A DNA stretch of 64,000 nt from Rhodobacterales bacterium 56_14_T64 (GTDB taxonomy: Bacteria > Pseudomonadota > Alphaproteobacteria > Rhodobacterales > Rhodobacteraceae). Shown here piece after piece: positions 36,098 through 45,323 of this stretch; the stretch's first letter is position 1, and each line of letters opens with the position of its first letter. Position numbers and translations under genes: made by a program. Below the pieces are notes generated by a model. The model did not search any database, was not told the origin of the DNA, and saw nothing but the letters and a program-made list of their open reading frames with translations. The stretch is taken from the NCBI GenBank assembly GCA_002162795.1, contig MAAY01000006.1, positions 426-64,425 on the forward strand, given 5' to 3'.

Positions 36098-38596
36098 TCA
36101 ACCGGTAACCCGAATGGTTTCATTCTTGGGGTCATAAGGGCTGTCACAGGTGACTTCTGCGTCCCACAACTGATCCATGATTTTGACCTTCAGCTTGGTG
36201 CCCGGCACTGCCAGCTCTGGTTTGACATAGCCCATGCCGATGCTTTTCTCGAAAGCCACAGAATAGCCACCCGAGGTCAGACGCCCCACGCGCTCGCCTT
36301 CAGGCGTGTACAGCACTTCGCGGCCCCATGGGTCGGCATCCGCCGGCCCATCGATCAGCAGAGTACAGCATTTGACCCGCACGCCAGTTTCAACCATGGC
36401 GTCTTTGCCGTGGAAGTCCTTGGACAGGTCGATAAAGCGCGGCAGGTCAGCCTCGGCTGGGGTCGCATCGCGGCCCAGTTCGGTGCCAAATGCGCGATAT
36501 GACTTCTCAAGACGCAACCAGTTCTGGGCACGGGCCCCGACCAGCTTCATGCCGTGCTTTTCACCGGCTTTCTCCAGCAGGTCGAACAGGTAATTCTGCA
36601 TTTCAATCGGGTGGTGCAGCTCCCAGCCCAGCTCGCCAGTATAGGCCACGCGGATCGCGTTGACCGGGCACATGCCCAATTCGATCTGACGGGCCGACAG
36701 CCATGGGAACCGCTTGTTGCTCAGCGCTGTGTCCGGATCAGCATCATTGATGATCTCTTTCAGCACGTCGCGCGACTTGGGTCCGGCGATGGCAAAGACG
36801 CCCCACTGGGTGGTGACATCCTGGATCTCGATGTAGCCGAATTCTTCCATCTTATCTTCGGCAGCTTTGCGCAGGAAGTCGGCGTCGTATTCAGTCCAGG
36901 CCCCGGCAGAGACAAGATAATAGTTGTTCTCGCCGTTGCGCACGATGGTGTATTCGGTGCGGGTGGTCCCGGCCGAGGTCAGCGCATAGGTCAGGTTGAT
37001 GCGACCAATTTTTGGCAGCTTGTTGCAGGTGAACCAGTCCAGAAACTGAGTGGCACCGGGGCCCTTGACCACGTGCTTGGTGAACGCGGTTGCGTCGACC
37101 AGGCCAACACCTTCGCGGATGGCTTTGGCTTCTTCGACCACATATTTCCACCAGCCACCGCGACGGAAAGATCGGGCCTCGGCATCGTTGAAGCCAAGTG
37201 GCGCGTAGTAGTTCGGGCGCTCCCAGCCATTGACCCAACCAAATTGCGCGCCGCGCTCTTTCTGGCGGTCATAGGCTGGTGAGGTGCGCAGGCCGCGGGC
37301 AGCTGGGCGTTCTTCGTCTGGGTGGTGCAGGATGTAGACGTGCTCGTAGCATTCTTCGTTTTTGCGCGCGGCAAACTCGGTGGTCATCCAGTTGCTGCTG
37401 TAACGCTTGGGATCGAGGCTTGCCATGTCGATTTCGGCTTCGCCGTCCACCATCATCTGCGCGAGGTAATAGCCAGTGCCGCCAGCTGCGGTGATACCAA
37501 ACGAGAAGCCTTCGGCCAGCCACATGTTGCGCAGACCCGGTGCCGGGCCAACCAGTGGGTTGCCATCAGGGGTATAGCAGATCGGGCCGTTGAAGTCGTC
37601 CTTGAGGCCGGACTCGGCACAGGACGGCACACGCTCGGTCATAGCCATATACTGTTCGGCGATCCGGTCCAGATCCAGTGGGAACAAATCAGCGCGGAAA
37701 CTGTCAGGCACGCCGTGTTCAAAGCGCGCCGGGGCGCCGTGCTCGTAGATACCCAGGATCCAGCCGCCGCGTTCTTCACGGGCATAGGATTCATTGTCTG
37801 CATCCCGCACAACCGGGTGCTCGGGGTTGCCCGCTTCGCGCCATTTGACCAGTTCGGGGTCCTTGTCCATGACAATGAAGGTGTGTTCAACCGGGACAGC
37901 TGGCATCTTGATGCCCAGCATTTTGGCGGTGCGTTGTGCGTGGTTGCCCGATGCGGTGACGACGTGTTCAGCGGTGATGACGAACTGTTCGTCGCTGGGG
38001 ACCAGATTGCCGCCCTTTTCGACCATCTTGGTGCAGGTGACTTCCCAATGCGTACCGGTCCAATGGAAGGCATCGGCCTGCACCTTGCGCTGGATGTCCA
38101 CACCGCGCTGACGCGCCCCCTTGGCCATCGCCATGGTCACGTCGGCTGGGTTAATATAGCCATCTTCGGTGTGATAGATCGCGCCCTTCAGATCATCGGT
38201 ACGGATCAGCGGCCAGCGGGTTTTGATCTCGTCCGGGGTCAGCCACTCGTAAGGCACACCACAGGTTTCGGCGGTCGAGGCGTAGAGCTTGTATTCGTCC
38301 ATGCGCTCGTCTGTTTGTGCCATGCGCAGGTTGCCGACCACGGCGAAACCAGCGTTCAGGCCGGTTTCTTCTTCAAGCGACTTGTAGAAATCCACCGAGT
38401 ATTTGTGGATGTGGGTTGTCGCATAAGACATGTTGAACAGTGGCAACAGGCCAGCGGCGTGCCAAGTCGAGCCCGAGGTCAACTCGTCCCGCTCGATCAG
38501 CATGACATCGTCCCAGCCGGCTTTGGCAAGGTGATAGGCAATCGAGGTTCCGACGGCACCACCGCCGATGACCAATGCTTTGACTTGGGTTTTCAT
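36098..38596 (-). CDS. Dimethylglycine/sarcosine dehydrogenase with GcvT domain
   Basis: An 832-residue enzyme. The N-terminal FAD domain starts MKTQVKALVIGGGAVGTSIA, and SGSTWHAAGLLP contains the histidine (TWH) used for covalent flavin in the DMGDH/SarDH family. The C-terminal half is a GcvT-like folate-binding domain, with FTCNKLP, FAIAGPKSRDVL and YTGELGWELHHP. It oxidatively demethylates dimethylglycine or sarcosine and passes the one-carbon unit to tetrahydrofolate, a step of glycine betaine degradation common in roseobacters. ATG 38596 is chosen because it places the FAD motif at the N-terminus. Which substrate is used cannot be told from sequence. Confidence 0.88.
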   Translation of the reverse strand: MKTQVKALVIGGGAVGTSIAYHLAKAGWDDVMLIERDELTSGSTWHAAGLLPLFNMSYATTHIHKYSVDFYKSLEEETGLNAGFAVVGNLRMAQTDERMDEYKLYASTAETCGVPYEWLTPDEIKTRWPLIRTDDLKGAIYHTEDGYINPADVTMAMAKGARQRGVDIQRKVQADAFHWTGTHWEVTCTKMVEKGGNLVPSDEQFVITAEHVVTASGNHAQRTAKMLGIKMPAVPVEHTFIVMDKDPELVKWREAGNPEHPVVRDADNESYAREERGGWILGIYEHGAPARFEHGVPDSFRADLFPLDLDRIAEQYMAMTERVPSCAESGLKDDFNGPICYTPDGNPLVGPAPGLRNMWLAEGFSFGITAAGGTGYYLAQMMVDGEAEIDMASLDPKRYSSNWMTTEFAARKNEECYEHVYILHHPDEERPAARGLRTSPAYDRQKERGAQFGWVNGWERPNYYAPLGFNDAEARSFRRGGWWKYVVEEAKAIREGVGLVDATAFTKHVVKGPGATQFLDWFTCNKLPKIGRINLTYALTSAGTTRTEYTIVRNGENNYYLVSAGAWTEYDADFLRKAAEDKMEEFGYIEIQDVTTQWGVFAIAGPKSRDVLKEIINDADPDTALSNKRFPWLSARQIELGMCPVNAIRVAYTGELGWELHHPIEMQNYLFDLLEKAGEKHGMKLVGARAQNWLRLEKSYRAFGTELGRDATPAEADLPRFIDLSKDFHGKDAMVETGVRVKCCTLLIDGPADADPWGREVLYTPEGERVGRLTSGGYSVAFEKSIGMGYVKPELAVPGTKLKVKIMDQLWDAEVTCDSPYDPKNETIRVTG

Positions 38597-38746
38597 GAGG
38601 CCCGTTCTCCGGAAAAATATGACTCGCTTGGCTATGGTTATGCCTAAGCTGAGCGGCACGCGCGAAGTCCATCCGACGCAAAAACCGGCAAAACCGACCT
38701 CAGGTGGCTTTCAGCACCGGATTTGGTCGGGGAAGGGTTTGGATTT

Positions 38747-38768
38747 GAGTATTTTTGGCAAAAAGAAA
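38747..38768 (+). repeat. Interspersed repeat tail copy
   Basis: The 22 bases starting GAGTATTTTTGGCAAAAAGA match the repeat tail in xdhB (16226-16247) with one difference. It is intergenic here and lacks the strong GC hairpin on its 5' side. Confidence 0.6.
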
Positions 38769-38834
38769 CTGCAGGTATTCTTGTTTCCAATTCAAGCCTT
38801 TCCTCGTGGGGGGAGGCTGGCAGACAGGAAAGGG

Positions 38835-39206
38835 CTAGCAGCTCAGGAGATTGCTGCGTCGCACGCAACCGCCGCCAGCCGGAGTGCTGTCGAGGCCCTT
38901 GTTGACGCGCACGCCGGTTCTGTCCTCGCGCGCAACCGGGTTGGCCATCACCTGGGGAATTGTCGGGTCAACAGGCGGTTCATCTTCAGTTGCCCCCCAC
39001 AAGGCAGCCACGTCAGATATTGAACCCAGGTCAATTTTGCCACTGCTGTCTGACGATTCAAACCGGCTGCTGAAAATCTGGCTATATTGCCTTAGTCCCA
39101 TCTGCCCAAATGGTATCTGGGCGCGGCGCGATTGCTGGCCATAGTCGGCACCCAGAACCACAAGGCCACACAGGGCGGCAAAGCAGGCATTCTGAGCGAT
39201 CGCCAT
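38835..39206 (-). CDS. Small exported protein, paralogue of the gene at 40847-41221
   Basis: A 123-residue protein of unknown function. ATG 39206 is chosen for the AGGAG upstream and because it gives a hydrophobic, signal-like N-terminus (MAIAQNACFAALCGLVVLGA). The mature part starts ADYGQQSRRAQIPFG. The C-terminus VNKGLDSTPAGGGCVRRSNL, ending LSC, matches the C-terminus of the second small protein 2 kb away, including the two cysteines. The middle is acidic and poorly conserved. It is probably periplasmic with a C-terminal disulfide. Confidence 0.65.
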   Translation of the reverse strand: MAIAQNACFAALCGLVVLGADYGQQSRRAQIPFGQMGLRQYSQIFSSRFESSDSSGKIDLGSISDVAALWGATEDEPPVDPTIPQVMANPVAREDRTGVRVNKGLDSTPAGGGCVRRSNLLSC

Positions 39207-39599
39207 GTGGTCTCTCCTAAAAGCGCGATGTGAGGGGGATGGCCCCAAGTCACTGTAAACCCGAAAAATCCGGCGAATTTGAGGCATTTGCGGTGTTTTT
39301 TGGCCATGTCGCCAAATTGTTATGGTCCGGTTGCACTTGGGCGCCATTTACGCGGTGATGAGCAGATGCAACGTTCCAGTTATGTACCGCAGCTGTCCCT
39401 ATCGACATGAACGGCCCAATGCGGACCTTGCTGGACGGCACAGTGAAGGTCCGGACGGTGTCCAATATGAACGTCTTAGATGCCACTAGTTGGCTCGGTT
39501 CCAAATTACGTAAGAACTTTTGAAAACCTCAGGAACTTGACAAAGATGTCTCTGACGGCACATTGACAAGACCAATATTTTCAATTTGAGGTGCTGATT

Positions 39600-40355
39600 T
39601 TGAAGCTAATTCTTATAACCGGCGCGTCTAGCGGAGTTGGTGCGGCAACTGCGCGGGAATTTGCGAAAAACGGCTCAAAGGTCGTCCTTGTCGCTCGCTC
39701 TGCGGATCGGATCCAGTCTCTTGGAGACGAGATCGGTGAGTTAGCCATTCCGGAACCCTGTGATGCTGCAGACTCCAAGGCGGTCGAAGCAATGGCCAAG
39801 CGCGTGAGGGACAACCACGGTGTGCCCGATGTTATTGTGCATTGCGCCGGAGCTGGACAATGGAAGACCTTGCTGGAAACAGAGCCGAGTGAAGTGATCA
39901 CTATGATGCGAGCCCCATATTTTGCAGCGTTTTTTGTGACGCGTGCATTTTTACAAGGCATGTTGGATCGAAAGAGCGGGGTTATTATCAATGTGAACTC
40001 GCCAGCGTGTTTGATACCGTGGACGTCGAGCGTTGGATATGCTGCAACACGTGCTGCATTGCAGGGATTCCACGAAGCGCTTGCGCAGGATTTAGTCGGA
40101 ACTGGAGTACGCAGTTGTCATGCAATTTTTGGGAAAATCAACTCGGCATACTTTGACAACAACCCGGGCGTTTTGGACAAAATGCCGATGATTGCAAAAA
40201 CCGTGCCAACGTTGACCCCCGAAGCTTGTGCAAGGCAAATAACAAAATTGGCTGACCGCCCAAAACACCGCATTGTTTTTCCATGGGTTCTCAGAATTCA
40301 TACTGAATTTGGACGACTGTTTCCAGGAACAGCGCGATGGCTGGTGCGACTTTAG
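39600..40355 (+). CDS. Short-chain dehydrogenase/reductase with YxxxR in place of YxxxK
   Basis: A 251-residue SDR. The TTG start at 39600 is chosen because GAGG lies 8 bases upstream; a GTG at 39591 overlaps that GAGG. NAD(P)-binding TGASSGVG is at residues 7-14. The NNAG motif is degenerate (HCAGAG). The catalytic block has the serine (NVNSPACLIP) and tyrosine, but the lysine is arginine: GYAATRAAL. The C-terminus ends RLFPGTARWLVRL. The active-site change could alter or abolish activity. The gene lies between two small paralogous genes on the other strand and is AT-richer than the surroundings. Confidence 0.75.
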   Translation: MKLILITGASSGVGAATAREFAKNGSKVVLVARSADRIQSLGDEIGELAIPEPCDAADSKAVEAMAKRVRDNHGVPDVIVHCAGAGQWKTLLETEPSEVITMMRAPYFAAFFVTRAFLQGMLDRKSGVIINVNSPACLIPWTSSVGYAATRAALQGFHEALAQDLVGTGVRSCHAIFGKINSAYFDNNPGVLDKMPMIAKTVPTLTPEACARQITKLADRPKHRIVFPWVLRIHTEFGRLFPGTARWLVRL

Positions 40356-40846
40356 AGTTTTCTAAAGCAAAGGCAGCTTTGTTCGCATAGCAGATCTTGG
40401 CGTAATTCGCAGCGAACTTCCGCTCTCCGCCCATTGTGGCAATTTTTTGTGACTGCCACTTTGATCACAATGCACCTCATGCCAGCCAACTCAGCTTATC
40501 GTCATTCCAAATTTCCGGCTGCTCAGCGCAGGGAATTGCACGCAGCTTTGGGCACCGTCAGGGTGGTGCCCCGTCGGTGAAATCTGCGCTCTTGTCATGT
40601 GCCAGACTAATAGCCCGGAAGCATATTTGGATGAAAAGGTGGCGCCACCGATGTGGACACGGACGGGGGGCTTACCCCGCGTGCAGAGAACCAGTTCATA
40701 TGCGCCCCGCCGCAACCCGAGGCCCTGTTTCCGATGCCGGGGGTGAAAGTCCCGGCGATGATCGCGATCACGGGCACTCTGATAGAAAGACATTACGATG
40801 GTCCTGACAGGGCGTACGTTGTGAGCGCAACGCCCATGTTCAAGAG
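40356..40846. other. 491-base gap with no supported gene
   Basis: A plus-strand frame at 40653-40850 (GTG start, 65 residues) contains a protein-like stretch FPMPGVKVPAMIAITGTLIE, but no homologue is recognised and no ribosome-binding site is clear. It may be a gene remnant. Confidence 0.35.
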
Positions 40847-41221
40847 CTAGTTGCAGCTTAGAACGCCTGCACGGCGCACGCAGCCTTTGTCACTGGCGGC
40901 CTGATCATTCAGCCCTTTGTTGACAACAACGGCAGGAATGTCGGCAGCCCCCTCGTCCTGCTCTTGGCCAGCCGACAGGTGCTCCCCGAGACTTGTGCTG
41001 TGATCGGCATTATTCCCAAGACCGGAATCTTGGGGCGCGCCCACAATAGCTGCAAGCCTGTTGTCCGGCTTGTCATAACGTGTCTGCACGATGGCAAAAT
41101 AGTCCTTCATGCTCAGTTCGCCGGGGCCAAGCCCGGCCTTATGGCTTTGCATATTGTAATCGACTGCAACCACGAACTGTGTGGCGACGAGGATAATCCC
41201 CATTGCTTTTCGCAAACCCAT
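40847..41221 (-). CDS. Small exported protein, paralogue of the gene at 38835-39206
   Basis: A 124-residue protein with a hydrophobic N-terminus (MGLRKAMGIILVATQFVVAV) and GGGAGAGG-like spacing signal GGGAGAGG upstream. The mature start VDYNMQSHKAGLGPGEL parallels ADYGQQSRRAQIPFG of its paralogue. The C-terminus VVVNKGLNDQAASDKGCVRR, then AGVLSCN, shares the VNKGL, GCVRR and LSC elements. The central region is acidic and variable. Function unknown. Both copies are on the minus strand and flank an SDR gene. Confidence 0.7.
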   Translation of the reverse strand: MGLRKAMGIILVATQFVVAVDYNMQSHKAGLGPGELSMKDYFAIVQTRYDKPDNRLAAIVGAPQDSGLGNNADHSTSLGEHLSAGQEQDEGAADIPAVVVNKGLNDQAASDKGCVRRAGVLSCN

Positions 41222-41337
41222 TCGGCCTCTCCCTTGGGCCGCTTTTCGACCCCGCCGCAGGAATACAGGACCACTTGGGGCAAATTATGGCAGGGACAGA
41301 CCTTAATCCGACCCAGTTAAGGGCCGGATGGTCAGCT

Positions 41338-42741
41338 CTAGTCGATCAGAATTTTCCCCGGGTTCATAATATTGTCAGGATCCAGTGCCACCTTGATCGC
41401 GGCCATATAGCGGGTGGTCTCGCCCAGTTCTACCTTTAGATACGGGCGCTTGCCCTGGCCGATGCCATGTTCGCCGCTGCAGGTCCCGTCCATCGAAATG
41501 GCCAAATGGTTGAGCCAACTCACGAAGTCATCTGCGCGGGAGCACTCTTCGGCATCGTCCATATCGATCAGTAGCAGCGCATGAAAATTGCCGTCGCCTA
41601 CGTGGCCAACAATTGTTGAGATCAGCCCCAAAGATGCGGCCTTTTCCTGTGCCGCACCGACACATTCCGCCAGCCGTGAGATTGGCACGCAGACATCGGT
41701 CGTGATGCCTTTTGCTCCGGGGCGGATTTGCAGCCCGGCCCAATACATGTCGTGGCGGGCCTGCCACAGCTTGTTGCGCTCTTCGGTGGTCGAGGTGGTG
41801 GCGATGTCAAAGCCGCCAAATTCTTCGGCGATGGAGGCAAAGGTCTCGGCCTGCTCGGCGACGCTGGCCTCGGAGCCGTGGAATTCCAGCAGCAGCAGCG
41901 GCGTTTCCGGCAGCTCCAGTTTGGAATAGGCGTTGGCGGCCTTGACGCTCATCTCGTCCAGCAGCTCGATGCGGGCCACGGGGATACCATATTGGATGGT
42001 CATCATCACCGCGCGACAGGCGTCATCGACAGTGCGGAACGAGCATCGAGCCGAGCTGATTGCTTCGGGGATGCCTTGCAGTTTCAGGGTAATCTCGGTG
42101 ATCAGGCCCAAAGTGCCTTCGGAGCCGACCATCAGGCGGGTCATATCATAGCCGGCCGAGGATTTCTTGGCCCGCTGTGCGGTGCGGATCACGCCGCCGT
42201 CAGCCATCACCACTTCCAACGCCAGAACGTTTTCTTTCATGGTGCCATAGCGCACCGCATTGGTGCCCGAGGCGCGGGTTGCCGCCATGCCACCCAAAGA
42301 TGCGTTAGCGCCGGGATCGATTGGGAAAAACAAACCCTTGTCGCGCAGGAAGGTATTGAGTTGTTCGCGGGTAACGCCGGGCTGCACCACAACGTCCAGA
42401 TCCTCGGCATGGACTTCGAGGATCTTGTTCATATGGGCGGTGTCAACCGAGATGCCACCTGCGGGGGCGTTAACATGGCCTTCGAGCGAGGTGCCGGTGC
42501 CATAGGGGATGATCGGAACGCCATATTCGGCGCAGGTTTTGACGATCTGTGAGACTTCGTTGGTGTCAGCCGGAAACACCACGGCATCAGGCATCTGATT
42601 GACGATCCAGGTGGTGGTGTGGCCGTGCTGCTCGCGGATCGCCTCGCCGGTTTGCAAGCGGTCGCCGAAAAGCTGTTTTAGCACGCCGATGGCGGCTTTG
42701 ATCCCGGACTCGTTGCGCGGCAGTGACGTGGCTTGCACCAT
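41338..42741 (-). CDS. FAD-linked D-lactate/2-hydroxyacid dehydrogenase
   Basis: A 467-residue FAD-binding oxidase of the GlcD/LDHD type. The PCMH FAD motif is IPYGTGTSLEGHVNAP (about 99-114), with IDPGANASLGGMAATRASGT later. The C-terminal substrate domain carries HVGDGNFHAL and SGEHGIGQGKRPYL, whose histidines bind the 2-hydroxyacid. It likely oxidises D-lactate or a related acid and passes electrons to cytochrome or quinone. It is a single gene on the minus strand, with no glcE/glcF neighbours, favouring a stand-alone D-lactate dehydrogenase over glycolate oxidase. Confidence 0.85.
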   Translation of the reverse strand: MVQATSLPRNESGIKAAIGVLKQLFGDRLQTGEAIREQHGHTTTWIVNQMPDAVVFPADTNEVSQIVKTCAEYGVPIIPYGTGTSLEGHVNAPAGGISVDTAHMNKILEVHAEDLDVVVQPGVTREQLNTFLRDKGLFFPIDPGANASLGGMAATRASGTNAVRYGTMKENVLALEVVMADGGVIRTAQRAKKSSAGYDMTRLMVGSEGTLGLITEITLKLQGIPEAISSARCSFRTVDDACRAVMMTIQYGIPVARIELLDEMSVKAANAYSKLELPETPLLLLEFHGSEASVAEQAETFASIAEEFGGFDIATTSTTEERNKLWQARHDMYWAGLQIRPGAKGITTDVCVPISRLAECVGAAQEKAASLGLISTIVGHVGDGNFHALLLIDMDDAEECSRADDFVSWLNHLAISMDGTCSGEHGIGQGKRPYLKVELGETTRYMAAIKVALDPDNIMNPGKILID

Positions 42742-42843
42742 GAGTAAACTCCTTTTCTGCGGCGCCCCTGCGCCGCAATTTCACAAGTTAACTTTATGGC
42801 ACTGCTGAAACGGAGTTCAATAGCCACAAGCGGGTAGCTGCCG

Positions 42844-44628
42844 CTATTCTCCCAATGCCACACCTTCACGGCGCGGGTCAGCAGCCCCCAACAGATGCTC
42901 GCCGATTTCAATCGCATGCAGGCCGGAATTCAGTCCGCGAAGGTTTACATCGTAACCTAGCTCTGTCAGCGCGGTTTCCATCTCTGCCGCCGTGGTCCCG
43001 TCTTCCAGATCATAGGTACCAAAGCGGTTCACAGCATGCGGCAGGGACACCGCTTGTTGCACGTTCATGCCCCAATCCGCCCAGGCGATGATCGAGCTGG
43101 CGACATAGCCGATGATCCGGCTGCCACCTGGTGAGCCGATGGCCAGCACCGGTTTGCCTTCTTGCATCACAATGGTTGGTGCCATCGATGAACGTGGACG
43201 TTTGCCCGGTTCCAGCCGGTTCGCGATGGGAACCCCGTCGCGGTGGCTGCGAAAGGAGAAGTCGGTCAGTTCGTTGTTCAACAGAAATCCGTGCACCATT
43301 AGCCGCGAGCCAAAGGCGTTTTCGACCGTCGTGGTCATCGATAACACATTGCCGTATTGGTCGACGATCGAGATATGCGAGGTTGAGGGCAGCTCAATCG
43401 CTTCGTCGTCTGCCCACAGGGCGTGATCGAACTCGGGTGATCCCGGTGCAACTTCGGTCAATGCTGCCGCGCCGTCCAGCAGGGTCGCCCGTTGTGCCAG
43501 ATAGTCAGGCTCCACCAGCCCCTTGGTTGGCATTGGCACATAATCGCTGTCGGCCATGTAGCGGCCCCGATCCGCAAAGGCGAGCCGCGAGGCATCGCCG
43601 ATCAAGCGCCAGCTTTCCGGATTGTCAGCGCCCAGCGCTGCCAGATCATACTGCCCCAACATGCCCAAAATTTGCCCGACAGTCAGGGCGCCAGAGGATG
43701 GCGGCCCCATGCCGCAGACATCAAGAGCGCGATACGTGACGCAAACCGGCGCGCGTTCTTTGACCTTGTATACGGCCATATCCACCAAGGACAACACACC
43801 GGGATTGCCCGGTGCGTGGTTCACCGCGCCGACGATCTCGTCAGCGATACGGCCAAAATAGAAACCTTCGGCGCCCTTCTTTGCCAAGACACCCAGTGTA
43901 TGGGCGTATTCATCATTGACCAGCAGATCACCAGCCTGCAGCGCAACGCCATCGGGCAGAAAATAATCGGCGGTTCTTTGGAACCGCGCCAATCGCTCGG
44001 CGTCGCGTTCGATCAACCCGGCCAGACGCGGCGACACTGTGAAACCATCCTTAGCCAGATCAATCCCCGCCTCAAACAGCGAAGGCCAGGGCGCGCGGCC
44101 CCAACGGCGATGGGCTTCCTCCATCAGGGCCGGGGTGCCGGGGGTGCCGACCGAGCGGCCACCAACCACCGCATCAAAGAACTTGAGCGGCTCGCCAGTT
44201 TCGTCCTGAAACAGAGTTGGGGTGGCAGCCAGAGGCGCGGTTTCGCGGCCATCCAGGGTTGTCAACTCGCCGCTGGCGGCATCGTACCAGACCAGAAAGG
44301 CGCCACCGCCCAACCCCGAGGACTGGGGTTCGACCAGTCCCAGCACTGTTTGCACCGCCACCATGGCATCCGCCGCAGTTCCCCCAGCGCGCAGGATCTC
44401 GGCGCCGGCTTCGACCGCGTGGGGGTTGGCGGCGGCGATCATCCAGTTATCCGACTGTACCGGTTGGCCAGCCTGTTTGGTCTGCAAGGCCTGTTCGACC
44501 GCCGGAGAAATGGCTTCAAACTGGCCTGTTGTTGCTGCTTCGGGCGCGACTGCATCAGCTGCTTGCTGCGACTGAGCTTGTGAAACAAGGGCTGAGCTTG
44601 CCAGCAGAGCGAGAAAAACGTGACGCAT
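42844..44628 (-). CDS. ggt: Gamma-glutamyltransferase
   Basis: A 594-residue periplasmic enzyme that cleaves or transfers gamma-glutamyl groups from glutathione and similar compounds. ATG 44628 is preceded by GGAGG and starts a signal peptide (MRHVFLALLASSALVSQAQS). The proenzyme self-cleaves at the catalytic threonine T416 in LPSTSHISIVD, which becomes the N-terminus of the small subunit. GLGGGAFLVW lies in the large subunit and GSPGGSRI (498-505) forms the oxyanion region. Length and motifs are complete. Confidence 0.92.
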   Translation of the reverse strand: MRHVFLALLASSALVSQAQSQQAADAVAPEAATTGQFEAISPAVEQALQTKQAGQPVQSDNWMIAAANPHAVEAGAEILRAGGTAADAMVAVQTVLGLVEPQSSGLGGGAFLVWYDAASGELTTLDGRETAPLAATPTLFQDETGEPLKFFDAVVGGRSVGTPGTPALMEEAHRRWGRAPWPSLFEAGIDLAKDGFTVSPRLAGLIERDAERLARFQRTADYFLPDGVALQAGDLLVNDEYAHTLGVLAKKGAEGFYFGRIADEIVGAVNHAPGNPGVLSLVDMAVYKVKERAPVCVTYRALDVCGMGPPSSGALTVGQILGMLGQYDLAALGADNPESWRLIGDASRLAFADRGRYMADSDYVPMPTKGLVEPDYLAQRATLLDGAAALTEVAPGSPEFDHALWADDEAIELPSTSHISIVDQYGNVLSMTTTVENAFGSRLMVHGFLLNNELTDFSFRSHRDGVPIANRLEPGKRPRSSMAPTIVMQEGKPVLAIGSPGGSRIIGYVASSIIAWADWGMNVQQAVSLPHAVNRFGTYDLEDGTTAAEMETALTELGYDVNLRGLNSGLHAIEIGEHLLGAADPRREGVALGE

Positions 44629-44703
44629 AATAACCTCCGACCAAAACGAATAAGTGGAGCCTAGAACCATCTTACAAAGAACTGAACCTCTATTGACACT
44701 CGA

Positions 44704-44734
44704 GCCGGGCCGATAGGCCGGGTCGCGCCTGACC
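44704..44734. repeat. GC-rich hairpin repeat, copy A
   Basis: GGCC-GATA-GGCC hairpin within a 31-base unit that matches the unit at 48305-48335 at 26 of 31 positions, counted by eye. It lies between ggt and thpR. Confidence 0.6.
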
Positions 44735-44763
44735 GACCCAACTTCAGGCACGGATCTATGTCG

Positions 44764-45309
44764 TCAGGGTCTCATCCCATACTCCGCCAACACGTCATGC
44801 ACAGCGCCATCGCGGTGCAGGGTTGACTGAAACAGGGAAAACCCGGCAACCAAAAATGATGGCAACGTGGCGGTAGCATGGTCGGCGATAAACCGCTCCA
44901 GACGCTCGGCATCTCGCCATTGTCCGCCACGCCCAAAGCGGGCCAGCGTGACATGCGGTTTGTAGCGTTCCCGTGAGAGGACCATCCCCGCACGATGCGC
45001 CGCGCGGCGCACTTGGCTGTGCAGGTCCTTCAACGCCGGACTATCAGCGATGCGGGCAAACAGGATCCTGGTAGCCTCTCCGCCAAACGTTCCCAGCCCG
45101 TCGAAATCTAGATTGAATGGCTGGATTTTCAGGGTGTCCAGCTCGTGGTGCAACTGCTCCAGCTGATCCTCTGCCTGATCGCCCAAAAACGCCAGGGTGA
45201 GATGTAGGTTGTCATCGTACACTGGTTTACCAACCGGCAGGGACGAGGTCAGATCTGACAGTGCATCGATCACATCCTCGGGCAGATTGATCGCCACAAA
45301 TGCCCGCAT
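44764..45309 (-). CDS. thpR: RNA 2',3'-cyclic phosphodiesterase (2'-5' RNA ligase family)
   Basis: A 181-residue member of the 2H phosphoesterase family with both HxT motifs: LHLTLAF (residues about 36-42) and PHVTLARF (about 119-126). Family members hydrolyse RNA 2',3'-cyclic phosphate ends, and some ligate 2'-5' bonds. It is followed 14 bases upstream by the hydroxyacid dehydrogenase gene on the same strand, so the two may be cotranscribed. Confidence 0.9.
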   Translation of the reverse strand: MRAFVAINLPEDVIDALSDLTSSLPVGKPVYDDNLHLTLAFLGDQAEDQLEQLHHELDTLKIQPFNLDFDGLGTFGGEATRILFARIADSPALKDLHSQVRRAAHRAGMVLSRERYKPHVTLARFGRGGQWRDAERLERFIADHATATLPSFLVAGFSLFQSTLHRDGAVHDVLAEYGMRP

Positions 45310-45323
45310 TGCCGCCCCCTGCC

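Noticed and set aside
37322-38647. Open frame of 441 codons opposite the dimethylglycine dehydrogenase gene
   Set aside because: Antisense shadow of a well-supported gene; composition is rich in H, R and G as expected from a mirrored frame.
40436-40807. Open frame of 123 codons in the gap after the SDR gene
   Set aside because: Composition is arginine/histidine-rich as in chance frames, no ribosome-binding site, and it overlaps another equally weak frame.
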